This document shows positions 23,758-34,306 of a stretch of DNA of 64,000 nucleotides, one piece after another. This DNA is from Apodemus sylvaticus (taxonomy: Eukaryota > Chordata > Mammalia > Rodentia > Muridae): the NCBI RefSeq assembly GCF_947179515.1, contig NC_067473.1, positions 82,490,013 through 82,554,012 of the forward strand, read 5' to 3'. The translations under genes were made by a program, and so were the position numbers. Each line of letters opens with the position of its first letter. Positions within the stretch are counted from its first letter, which is position 1. The notes below the pieces were generated by a model. It searched no databases. It worked only from the letters and a program-made list of their open reading frames with translations, and was not told where the DNA came from.

Positions 23758-24145
23758 TGTCTCCTCCCCCCACAACTAAGCTGGCTGGCAAGCCGCCCAA
23801 CTCTTCCAATGGCTACCTCCGGCCTTTGTTCTGTGAACAATAGGCTCCGCACCTCGGCTATTGACACCGCCCCCAAGCCGGCGTTTACCTGAGTCGCCAG
23901 CCCGAAGGCAGACGACCCGCTGAGACCTGGAGCCAGAGAATTCACAGGGCCGCCTTTGAAGCCACTGACTTGTGGGGAGTTGGTTGATCCCCCAAAAGAC
24001 TATTTAACCTGTCTTAAAATTATTAAAACCAGTCTTGACCGGAATTCCCGCCTTGACTCACATCTCTTGTCGTCTCCTCTGTCCCTGTAACCTTAAAATT
24101 CTCTCAACAGGTAACCTGGTTTACATGTGGCTGCTGGCAGCTACA
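23758..24145 (+). repeat. ERV-1 3' LTR
   Basis: 388 bp with intact TG...CA ends. It pairs with 17403-17790 over its full length with 14 hand-counted differences. Confidence 0.92.
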
Positions 24146-25235
24146 AACAGGATTTTATTTTCTGGTCCCATTTATTTTGTGTTTTATAGGCTTCTTGTAC
24201 CTTAATGGCCTTATCTCTCTTTAGGTTAGGGAAGTTTTCTTCTATGATTTTGTTGAAGAAGTTTTTAGATCCTTTGAGCTGGGAATCTTTGTTCTCCTCT
24301 ATTCCTACTATTCTTAGACTTAGTCTTTTCATTGTGTCCTGGATTTTCTTTATGTTTTGAGTTAGGACTTTTTAATGTTTTGAGTTTTCTGTGACAGTTA
24401 TGTCAATTTCTTTTGAGATATCTTCTACACTTAAGATTCTCTCTTCTATCTCTTGTATTCTGTTTGCATCAGTAATTTCTGACCTCTTTCTTAGGTTTTC
24501 CATTTCGAGGCTTGCCTCCATTTGTGCTTTTCTTATTGTTTGTACTTCAATTTTTAGGTCTTGGACCACTTTGTTTAATTCATTCACCTATTTGATTGTG
24601 TTTTCCTGTATTTATTTAAGGGATTTATTTGTTTGTTTTTCAAGGGCTTTTACTCATTTACCTGTGTTTTCCTGTATTTCTTTCAGTGAATTATTTATAT
24701 CTTCCTTAAAGTATGATATTATCTTCATGAGATAGGATTTTAGGTCAGCTTCCTGATTTTCAGGTGTGTTGGTGTTTCCAGGGTTTCCTGTGGTGGGAGA
24801 ACTGGGTTCTGATGATGACATAGTTTATTGGCTTCAGTTGCTTATTGTCTTGTGCTTGCCTCTCACCATCTGGTTATCTCTAGTGTTTGCTGGTTTGGGT
24901 GTCTCTGTTTGGAGCCTGCTTCTTTCATTACTGGATTGCTTCAGGTTTTCTGGCAGTCCTATATCTGTGGCAGACCTCCTGTGGGGCCTTCAGATTATGG
25001 GTGGTCTTCCTTAGGACAGGTATTGAGGCCGGGATTGGGACCTCATTTTTGATTCTGGATGTGTTAGGACTCATGAGGGGTCAAGCTACATCTGGGCATA
25101 GGCTGAGTGCGAAGGGAAACAGAGCACAGGCTCCTGGGCACAGGTGGAAACCAGATGGAAAGTGTGTCTTTCAAAGGGTAGGGTTCTTAATGAGTAACAT
25201 TCTTAAGTTTCAACTATTTGCCTTAAAAATTTATG
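24146..25235 (-). mobile_element. L1 copy F, part 2 (3' of ERV-1)
   Basis: Continuation of L1 copy F: ORF1 N-terminal half (24141-24332 reads KRLSLRIVGIEENKDSQLKG; 24372-24587 is coiled coil) and then a 5' UTR to about 25190. At about 25190-25230 a scrap of antisense ORF2 C-terminus is fused on, and plus-oriented L1 begins at once. The same arrangement recurs at L1 copy K (51120-51370). Confidence 0.8.
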
Positions 25236-25600
25236 ATGTCTTTGTTTAGATGGAAAGATCTCCATGCTCATGGATTGGTAGGATTAATATGAAAATGGCC
25301 ATCATATCAAAAGCAATCTACTGATTCAATGCAATCCCCATCAAAATTCCAACACAATTTTTTTTATAGTTCTTAAAAGAACAATACACACCTTCATACA
25401 GAAAAACAAAAAAGCCAGGGTAGTGAAAACAATAAATAATAATAAAATGTACTTTGGCAAAAATCACTATTCCTAATCCCAAACTCTACTACAGAGTAAT
25501 AGTGATAAAAACAGCATGCTATTGGTGCAGAATCAGATATGTTGATCAATGGAATAGAATCCAAGACCCTGAAATAAACCCACACAATTATGGATACTTT
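25236..25600 (+). mobile_element. Plus-oriented L1 ORF2 scrap
   Basis: Sense L1 ORF2 text (the CCATGCTCATGGATTGGTAGGATTAAT block, then the ATCTACTGATTCAATGCAAT block), which is the reverse complement of blocks seen antisense elsewhere, for example at 10900-10970. It is the only substantial plus-oriented ORF2 piece besides 51171-51370. Confidence 0.8.
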
Positions 25601-25964
25601 ATTTTTTATTTTTTATTAAACTAATAAAATTTATTTTAAAATGTACAACTCAGTATTGACATTAAGTCATCAAAATAATTTATAATAGTTAAATGCCTCT
25701 TAAATATACATGGTATCTTCTGAAGCTAAAAGTAATATGCAATCAACCAGTTTTTAAAAACTCTTTGGAACATTAAACATAATAGAAGTAGAAAAAAAAA
25801 ACTCTTACAAAGTTCTCTATGAAAGGAAAGTGTGAAAAGTTCCTTAGTAGACAGAAACCATTCCATCTCCAAGGGAGAATACTCAGTGTAACTGTGGCTT
25901 CATAGAATGAATTGGGTAGTGTTCCTTCTGTTCCTATTTTATGGAAGAGTTTGAAGAGATATAT
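25601..25964. other. AT-rich non-coding stretch
   Basis: No gene. AT-rich up to about 25880, then about 80 bases of minus-oriented L1 ORF2 (the GGCTTCATAGAATGAATTGGGTAGTGTTCC block) ending where the inverted-duplication arm begins. Confidence 0.5.
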
Positions 25965-26894
25965 TTCATCTCAAATTCCAAGGGCTTCCATTGTGAATCA
26001 CATAAGTCCTGTGAAGGCTCCAAACAGGATCCCTGTCTACTACTGAAACCTCAGGTAAATTGGGTCTGTTAGATTTTTTGGCCCTCATGGAAAGCAGTCT
26101 CCAACATAGTATGGACTTGTTGAAGAGTCTTCTCTTATTGCAGTACTATTCAAAGCTAGCAGTTTTCCAACTTCCTTTGTATAAAGGCCAGAGGAAAGCA
26201 TCCAAGTGACAAATGTGCTGTCCCCAAAATCTATATAGGCCTAGTAACCATTCTGTTTCTTTCCTGATATTAAGAGGGAGTAGGTGCAGCCACTTACTTT
26301 ATATCTTTGAAAGGATATTTCTACATGAATGACACTGGATTCCTAGAAATTTCACTGAGGTAGGAAGTCCTTGAACTTTGGGTGGAATTATTTTCAAGTC
26401 TTATAATGTTCATGTGTTTTATCATTAAGATCCAGAATGTTGCTACTGTCTGCTTATCTGGTCTAAGCGACATACAGTAATCTGTAGAGAACCATCATAG
26501 TATCTTGAGGAAGATGAGGGAAATTATTATCCCTTTAAACTAATTTGTGGTATAGGGCTGATAAATTAGTATACTTTGATGTAGAAATATAAAAATTTAC
26601 TCCTGGTATTGCCAAATATAAACACATTGCTTTTGTTGGTCTTATAATCAAGTATTTTTAAAAGTGTGAGGTCACTATGAGCATACATGCATCAGGAAAT
26701 ACATTCATTGCCTGGAGAAAATAAGTCATATCCTCTAGATCAAGTGAAATTGGAGAAACTTCCACACTAGGTTCATCATAGTCAACAGTCATTCTCCATG
26801 AATTAAGGCTCTACCCTGAATTTTCCATCTATTATTTTCTACAGGCCAAATAATGTATAGTAAGATGTGGGAATAACCATTACCTCTGCACCTC

Positions 26895-27660
26895 TATAAT
26901 CCTTGATGTTGCCATTGATTTCTGTAATCCCTGTGGGAATGTGATTTATTTTGGCAGACATTTGGATAGTGATTCCTGCTTTCATCTTGGTTCCAATTGA
27001 CTGGAGTACTCTTGCCTATCACTTTACTCAAAGCTGGTGTTTGTCTTTAAAACTAGGATGTGTTTCTTGTAGGCAGCAGACAGCTGGGTTTTGTTTTTGG
27101 ATCCATTCATTCGCTCTCTGTCTTTTGAGTGGAGAGTTGAGGCCATTTCAATAATAATTCATGTGTGAATTATTATGAAAATGTGTGTTAGTTTTGATCA
27201 CCCTGTTGTTAATTTTTGGTATTGTGATCTTAGTGGTAATTTTTATTTTGATAATTGTATAGCTTCATATTTTTCTCACAGTTGCTCTGCTGTATTTATT
27301 CCTCTCTTCAGTCCAAAGTAATGCTTTGTATACTATTTTAGATTTTTTTCGTGAAATATATTTTTTAGGCTGTCTATATTGTGAATAACTGTCCTTCATT
27401 CATAGGAGTAGTATATGAATGATATGGTGGGCATATCATTTTAGATTGGTTGTCATTAAGGACTTGGTATATATTGCTGAAGGCTCTTCTGGCTTTGAAA
27501 GTTTACCTTGAGGAATCAGCTGTTCCTATTCCATTTTTTTTCCTGGAATTAGGAAAATTCACCTCTCTATTTGATGGGTTTCATTTATTTGTGACTTATG
27601 TTTTCTTTTAGAATTTTCAGTTCTCATTTTTGAGGTTGTTTTCTGTTTTATATACTTAGT
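26895..27660 (-). mobile_element. Old L1 fragment inside the left arm
   Basis: Antisense L1-like text: the TGTTTCTTGTAGGCAGCAGA block before ORF2 and an ORF1-like stretch at about 27450-27530. It is much more diverged than the L1 copies outside the arms and has a mirror copy at about 60230-60900, so it was present before the duplication. Confidence 0.65.
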
Positions 27661-28110
27661 GTTTTAACTATAAGATGCTTGAAATTTTTTCTTGTGCTCT
27701 TGGCTTTTTGTTGTATTTTGTGGACTTCTTAAATTATATGGTTGTATCTTAGGGGCAGTTTTCTTTTATGAACTTATTGAATTTCTTGTGTTAGCCACTG
27801 ACTTGAAATTCTTCTCTGTTATATGTGCCTATAATTTGAAGATTTTATTCATTTTATGGTGTCCCACCTACCAATAATTTCTAGGCATACACTGAGCTAC
27901 ATTTCCAACCCCCACTGCCTGATTTCGGGTGATGATTCAATCATATTACCTCCTGTGTGTGTGTGTGTGTGTGTGTGCTCTGAAAGAAAAATCACTTAAC
28001 CTTAATGTGTTTGGAGGAGGTAACATTTTCCTAATTTTCTCAAAAGAGCTGTTAATTTCTATATACGACACTGCAGCCACTGTCAGGTAAGTATGGAGGG
28101 CATAATGAAT
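27661..28110. other. Left-arm segment replaced by L1 in the right arm
   Basis: No gene. It contains a TG microsatellite at 27953-27977. At the mirror position the right arm has a 2 kb L1 (58262-60228) instead of this stretch. Confidence 0.6.
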
Positions 28111-28377
28111 GCTTTTGAAACAAGATAGATACCTTGGGGATATCTGAATTGTTTTTCTACTTCTTTTAAATTGGATATTATTATTCTTACATTGTTTTCT
28201 TCACAAGGACTGGGAACATTCAATCCACACACTCAGTTATGGCCTGCAGAAAGTATTTTACACTTGGGAAGCATAGAGCTCAGCTGTGTGTACTCTACTG
28301 TTCTTCTGGAATTAGGGAAGTTCACTTTTCCTTTTGATGGTACCACTTTGTAACAATGTCAAGGTCAAAAATGACTT

Positions 28378-29690
28378 CTCTACATGAAATGATAACTGTG
28401 GGTCTAGAGGGAGATGAGCTGATGGCATTCTTTCCATATAACTACTTCTTAGGGCCTCATTCTCCCATGTTTATGGGAGGCACAGATGGTGAGTGATTTT
28501 TTTTTAATTCTCTTTATTATAGTGAAAGCAGTAGGTGGTGGTGTGAAGCAGGATTCTTTAATATATGATTAGAGAATTTTCTGCTTACAATTTTAATTTT
28601 GAGCTATATTGTATCATAAGTAAACCAGAGATGCTTACAGACATAAGGATGTCAGTGTGATGATTAATAAAAGAATACAGATTTCAGTCAGTTTGATCTC
28701 TTCTATATGACTGTAGACAGGGTTTAGCAAAAGAATGGATAGAGACAGAAAAAGATAATAAGCTCAAGCTGATCATTGGGTATTATATATTAAATAAAAA
28801 TATCATGCCACAAATTACATTTTATAATGAATCTACACTGACATATTTAAAAAGTAACTCCATCTCAACCTTTCAAGGAGCCTGATAGGGGATTCTCTAT
28901 CAGGTTGTGTGTTAGAACACACATGGACTGTGTGCTCTAAGAATTCTATGATCAAGGTTCCACCTAGCTATTGACAATTGTGTCAGGTTTCCATTCCTGT
29001 AACAAAACACCCGAGCTGTCTTAGTGGGTGAATCTCAAATACAACCGTCTATTGTTTTACACTCGTCAATTTTTAATATTGTTGCACTTGAATTGTGTTT
29101 TTTATTTTTCCATTTTACACTTTTCTCAAATTACTGACTGTATGCATTTATTATATGAAACTTAAGCCATGAATATACAACAAAGATTAACTAATGTATT
29201 GTTTATCAGTAATTTTCTAGCCTGTTACATTTGCATATATTGATGTAGTCTTAGGAAAGTTTCAATGAATGACATTTTAAAGAATAAAACCCTCTTAACC
29301 CCACATAAGTTTTACATGTTTTACATAGATTTATTTAATCTACTGCAATAATTTTTCATAAAGTAGATCTTTTATAGGCACTTCAAAAATATTTGGAAAT
29401 CTCTGATTTGTTAAATGTTTATAAAGTTATCCTTACACAAGTGTAATTTTCAGTAGGAGTTTTAGTCATTTTATTTAAATGAATTCCTTCTTCTTATTTC
29501 AGGTTTTCCTAAATTGAACCTTATAACATTGAAGCTGGATAACTTGAATATAAGCTTGAATAAGGTTTTCTTTAGCAGTGAGAAATTATTTATAATTCTT
29601 GAATAGTAAAAAATTATTTAAAGTAAAAGTCACTAAGGTTTCATGTAACAGTAACAAAACATAAATATAATTGCCTGCAAAATTCCACTC
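28378..29690. other. Left-arm non-coding AT-rich DNA
   Basis: Over 1.3 kb of AT-rich sequence with no ORF beyond chance length and no repeat family that I recognise. It matches 56880-57960 in reverse complement, so it belongs to the duplicated unit. Confidence 0.6.
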
Positions 29691-29691
29691 A

Positions 29692-29693
29692 AA

Positions 29694-29724
<31 letters not shown>
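29692..29724. repeat. (AC)n microsatellite
   Basis: A run of about 16 AC units. The mirror position in the right arm (56624-56649) carries a TG run, so this microsatellite was present before the duplication. Confidence 0.9.
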
Positions 29725-29725
<1 letters not shown>

Positions 29726-29825
29726 GCCCCAAGTAATTTAAGTGTAGGTAATTAATATCATAAGTCCATTTTTATTTTCCTTGAATGCCAGTTACTAGTG
29801 TATATAGGAGATTAAAATGGAAATT

Positions 29826-29956
29826 GAAGGCAGGTGTGGTAGCACATGCCTATGATTCCAGCACTTTCAAGGGTAAGGCAGGAGAATTGTGGGTTTGATC
29901 AAAGTTAGTCTGGACTTCGTTGAGATCCTATCTCTGTCTGTCTGTCTGTCTGTCTC
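29826..29956 (+). mobile_element. Old B1 SINE, shared by both arms
   Basis: A diverged B1: GGTGTGGTAGCACATGCCT, then the GGCAGGAGAATTG-type middle, followed by a TCTG run at 29932-29955. The reverse-complement partner lies at about 56376-56512 in the right arm with a CAGA-type run beside it. Confidence 0.75.
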
Positions 29957-30430
29957 CTTCTCATACAGACAAACACAAATACAAGAAAATCAAAGTGGAA
30001 AACAAAATGTAGATTTATAACATTATTCTCAATGTAATGGAACAAAATAATGCCAGTAACCATCATTAACTCCCTGGCTCAGAGTATCAACATCATAAAA
30101 AGCAGTTGTCAGACACATGGGTTTATGTTTGCCAGAATTACACAATTTCCACTTTGTTTTGAATAATTTACTTTAATTTAATTTAATATCTGCACCAGTG
30201 CACTAAACAGGACCATTTTAGATCTGACCAGGTCATCCAGAAAATAGAGGACATATCTCCATTTTTCTTTATGTTCATTTTATTTTTTTGAACATATTTG
30301 ATATGACTCTCAGTTTTGCACTCAAGTGATCTAAATGTATTAATCAGTAATAAACAGTAGCAGCACCAGAATACATTCTACTTGTGATCTATTCTAAGAT
30401 CTATTCTACATTGTAGTCCAATCATAGCTC

Positions 30431-30657
<227 letters not shown>

Positions 30658-30719
30658 CTGTCCTTCTCCCTCTACTTTGTCTCCCTCCTCCTCTCTTACT
30701 CCTTCTGTCTTGTGTAGAG

Positions 30720-30720
<1 letters not shown>

Positions 30721-30767
<47 letters not shown>
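30721..30767. repeat. (AC)n microsatellite
   Basis: About 23 AC units, absent at the mirror position of the right arm, which instead has TC and GTGT-rich sequence (55637-55800). Confidence 0.95.
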
Positions 30768-30769
<2 letters not shown>

Positions 30770-30868
30770 TTTCCAGTGAACACTTATATCTTTTCCAAAC
30801 TCTTGTCATGGAACTTGTGATGAAGCTCTTGGTATGACTGTTTCCCCACAGTCTCAGCAGTGACATTC

Positions 30869-30870
<2 letters not shown>

Positions 30871-30914
<44 letters not shown>
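30871..30914. repeat. (GCT)n trinucleotide run
   Basis: 44 bases, nearly 15 uninterrupted GCT units. The right-arm mirror (about 55525-55545) has only about three imperfect units, so the run grew after the duplication. It is not in a supportable coding frame. Confidence 0.95.
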
Positions 30915-30916
<2 letters not shown>

Positions 30917-31470
30917 CATCTTAAGGAAACTAGCTTTTAACTGAGATTATAAAACTCAACATTTGTGTTTCTCCAGTTACACCTGTGCTAAATTTAATTG
31001 CCATGTAAGAATTAATGTATTTAAATTTTTTAAGAGTATTAGGTAAGAGTTATGAATTACTACTTTATTAAAAAAGTATTAAACATTCTTGCTGGCATTT
31101 TATATTTTATAAAGATTTCATGGAACTAATTTTGAGGCCAAGTTCTTTCTCTTTCTGGGATTTCTAAAAACTTCTTTGTGTTGCTGACAGATGTTATTCG
31201 TCATCAGTCAACAATGTTACCCATTACCTGAAAGTTATGTATTCATGTTATGTTCTCTCTGAGCTGTTGTACAGCTTATAGTTCATTTCTCACCAAATGT
31301 GGTAAGTTTAAAATGAAAATGATACTTTCAATTTACTGTACTTTTGTTCCCTCTGTTATTAATACAAAGATCACTATATGTGCATGAAACAAACTGTTCT
31401 AAAATCAAATATTGTGATAAGGAAGAGGTGAAGTAAGAGTGCAGAGGTGTGCATGAAGACACCTTTCCTC

Positions 31471-31581
31471 CTCCTCCTCTCCCTCTCCCTCTCCCTCTCC
31501 CTCTCCCTCTCCCTCTCCCTCTCCCTCTCCCTCTCCCTCTCCCTCTCCCTCTCCCTCTCCCTCTCCCTCTCCCCTCTCCCT

Positions 31582-31629
<48 letters not shown>
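31471..31629. repeat. (CCCTCT)n-(CT)n tract at the inner edge of the left arm
   Basis: Hexanucleotide CCCTCT units followed by pure CT to 31629. The right arm also ends in a GA/CT tract (54838-54957), next to the assembly gap, so the inner boundary of the duplication lies in this kind of sequence on both sides. Confidence 0.95.
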
Positions 31630-31631
<2 letters not shown>

Positions 31632-31685
31632 CTTCTTCCGAAAATGGCTGCAGTATTTATGTCTCAATTTAATATTCATGGTTTC

Positions 31686-31847
31686 GCTGGGCAGTGGTGG
31701 TGCATGCCTTTAATCCCAGCACCTGGAGGCAGAGGCAGGTGGATTTCTGAGTTCGAGACCAGCCTGGTCTACAGAGTGAGTTCCAAGACAGCCAGGTCTA
31801 CACAGAGAAACCCTGTCTTGGAAAAAAAAAACCAAAAACCAAAAACA
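31686..31847 (+). mobile_element. B1 SINE (young mouse type)
   Basis: A full B1: GCTGGGCAGTGGTGG start, TAATCCCAGC, the GGATTTCTGAGTTCGAG diagnostic stretch of mouse-type B1, and an A-rich tail. Flanks 31671-31685 and 31848-31862 form a 15-bp target-site duplication with two mismatches. It is absent from the right arm. Confidence 0.92.
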
Positions 31848-31862
31848 AATATTTATTGTTTC

Positions 31863-34243
31863 TCCACTATTATAAATGTGTATCCCTATACTCTGGGTTT
31901 CAGTACTTAAAACTAAATATTGCAACATAAACTAATGTGGAAGCTGTCCAAACTGCCATTTTCTTTTTAAATAAAAAATGTTTTTTTCTCAGTATATCCC
32001 TGTTAACAAATTTACTCATAATAGCTATGGTCTTTTTTCACCAATCTTTAGCTCCAGTGAGCCTCATATAAAGATGCCAATTTATGAATTAGAAGGTGCA
32101 TTATTTTTTGTATGGGATAAACATTTACAAAGCAATTGATATGAAATAGGTTGAAGTGCATATTTTTGGGATAAGAAAAATCATTTTACATTGTTATTTG
32201 TTACTTTGTTACATTACAATCTTTTATATTAATTATAATATGTGTGAATATTATTAAATTATAGACATTATATTTTTAATAAATTAGCATATAAATATAG
32301 TTTATTACTAGGTTTAAAATTAATATTGATCTATAATTCTTACAGTTTCCATACTAAGGCATGAATTAAGCATTTTCCTGGAGCTTTATTTATTTATCAT
32401 ATATATATATATACACATATATATATACACATATATACATATATATGTTTTTTTATATAGTATCTGTTTACCTCTTGCATGCCTTGTCAGACAGAGTTTG
32501 TATCCCCTTCAACCCGAGTCACATATGGTCACAAACCATCATGTCATTGCTGAGGATCAAATCCCGGTCTTTCCAAAAGCAAATCGTGCTCTTTACCATT
32601 GAGCTCATCTCCACCCTGTATTCTGAAGCTTTTGTAAATAAAACACCAGTGTGCAGCTACTGTAAATGTCTGTTGGTGAGAGAATTTGATGTTTCACTCA
32701 GGTAATTGGGAGGAATCCATTACTTTAGTAGATTAAGCTTTTCAGGAACAGAATAATGGAAATATTTAAAGTGTGACTTATGGTGTCATATTCATAGAAA
32801 AGTTATAGGATGGTCTCAGGCACTAACTTCTGAATTATTTGTATACATTCATGCATGCATGCATCTATATATGTGGAATATATGGATGGATTTGAAAATA
32901 TAATTGGACACTCTTTTTCTCACAAGAATCAGTGTAGTTGTTTTTATTTATATATTGCAAGTTGATTTAAAGTAATCAATTAAATTAATTCAATAACAAA
33001 TTGATCCTCGTCACCATGTCAAATAACTAGCATGGCACTAAAGGTAAGACTGTTGAGTGAAACTGTGAAAAGCATGTGGGTTCTGATGTTTGATAACACT
33101 GCGGACCTTGTTGGCCACTTTATGAGAAGGAATGTGTTTAGAAACAGGATCTCTCTCTAGTCATCTGCAGTGAGCTCATGTTTGTCATACCGTGTTGATA
33201 ATAGTGTTTGTCTTAGCATCCAAAGTTTTCTCTTATTGGCAAGATGTATGTATCTTATAGTAACTACAGAAACTATGAAAGTAATAGAGGAGCATTGGAC
33301 ATATAGGGGTGGGATAGAAGCAATAGAAAGCAGAATGTTAGTACAAATGATCTCTTCAGTGAGCTAGGAAAGGGATGGCTTCTCACAATGTGGAGAGGGA
33401 TAAATACAGAAGAAAGAGTTAGATAGGTAAGATATCAACATATATTTCTGAAAGGCCATAACTACTCATTCTATTAACTAATGACACTGTTCTTAAAAGA
33501 AAAGAAAAAATACCATTTGTCTTGATAGCTTGGAGTTAGTTCTTTAAATCTGAAGTTTTACAAAAGGTGATTGGTTGGGACCTAAAGTTGGATTTGCCCA
33601 GGGTCATTTAGAACCAAAATTAATAGTCATAGGGTGTGGAAAGTAAATTAATGGTCTAAAACTGTATCAATCTCTTAAACTAGGTTCTGGGGATATAAGA
33701 TTTCTTGGAAAAAGGAATATAAAAACAGATGGATTGAGAAGGACATTTGCTGATTAAACCAATGCGATGTCCATGAATGAGCACTGTGATTGCATTAGAA
33801 TTATGAGTCAACGCATGAATAGATGCACACCAGAGTATAGTAAAATGATAAATATTGTGATAATGAATCACCTAATATATTGGATTTCTTTGAAAATATT
33901 TTCAGATTAATGTAACATTTATTCTGTTGTAGGAATATAATTAACATTCTGTGCTTATCACTACTATTTAGGCAATAACTATGAAGTGAGGCAATTAAAT
34001 AACTATGAAGCATGAGACTCATCTAATACAGGGCCAACAAGTGAGCATTCTGTAGAGATATATTTATGATTATATTTGTTATCTATAAATTTCTCTATAT
34101 ACAGCAGATACATTGAAGACATAGAAATGTAGGCTATGATATACAGACTGGAAGATCAAGAGTTAAAGAGTCATGCTATTCAAGAATTAGTTTGGAAAAT
34201 AGAATGATAATACAGTCAGTGTATTACAAACTTGATGTATGGT
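31863..34243. other. Region upstream of the V1R gene
   Basis: About 2.4 kb of AT-rich DNA with little repeat content: an AT/AC microsatellite at 32398-32447, a SINE-like piece at 32480-32625 and a short CATG run near 32850. No coding frame is credible. Any promoter and 5' UTR exon of the V1R would be expected here or further upstream, but I see no decisive motif. Confidence 0.6.
32480..32625 (+). mobile_element. B2/B3-like SINE remnant
   Basis: The text GTCACAAACCATCATGTC... ...GCTCTTTACCATTGAGCTCATCTCC matches the body and end of the rodent B2/B3 SINE (the GAGCCATCTCTCC-type end) in strongly diverged form. The open frame at 32445-32705 reads through it and is not a gene. Confidence 0.6.
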
Positions 34244-34259
34244 CTATTATCTTTTTCAG
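34244..34259 (+). promoter_or_regulatory. Putative splice acceptor before the V1R coding exon
   Basis: A TATTATCTTTTTCAG pyrimidine-AG stretch ends at 34259, 47 bases before the ATG. V1R genes have an uninterrupted coding exon joined to upstream non-coding exons, so an acceptor is expected about here. Confidence 0.5.
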
Positions 34260-34306
34260 ATATATGAAATAAACTTGAGCTCTTAAGATGAATACACTCC
34301 CCACTT

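Larger units (their letters stand above)
17403..24145 (+). mobile_element. ERV-1: class II (betaretrovirus-like) provirus without env
   Basis: A complete provirus of about 6.74 kb in plus orientation: 388-bp 5' LTR (17403-17790), primer binding site, gag, pro with dUTPase, pol, a non-coding stretch where env would be, purine tract, and 388-bp 3' LTR (23758-24145). It sits inside ORF1 of L1 copy F. Imperfect 5-bp flanks AAGAG (17398-17402) and AACAG (24146-24150) look like the target-site duplication with one change. Hand alignment of the LTRs gives 14 differences in 388, 12 of them transitions, indicating a moderately young insertion. All three genes are damaged. The protein order and the dUTPase-protease-G-patch arrangement place it in class II ERVs. 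I do not name a subfamily. Confidence 0.9.

Noticed and set aside
32445..32705. Possible small gene or second V1R fragment upstream of the V1R
   Set aside because: The frame reads a diverged B2/B3-like SINE and flanking AT-rich DNA, with no V1R motif.
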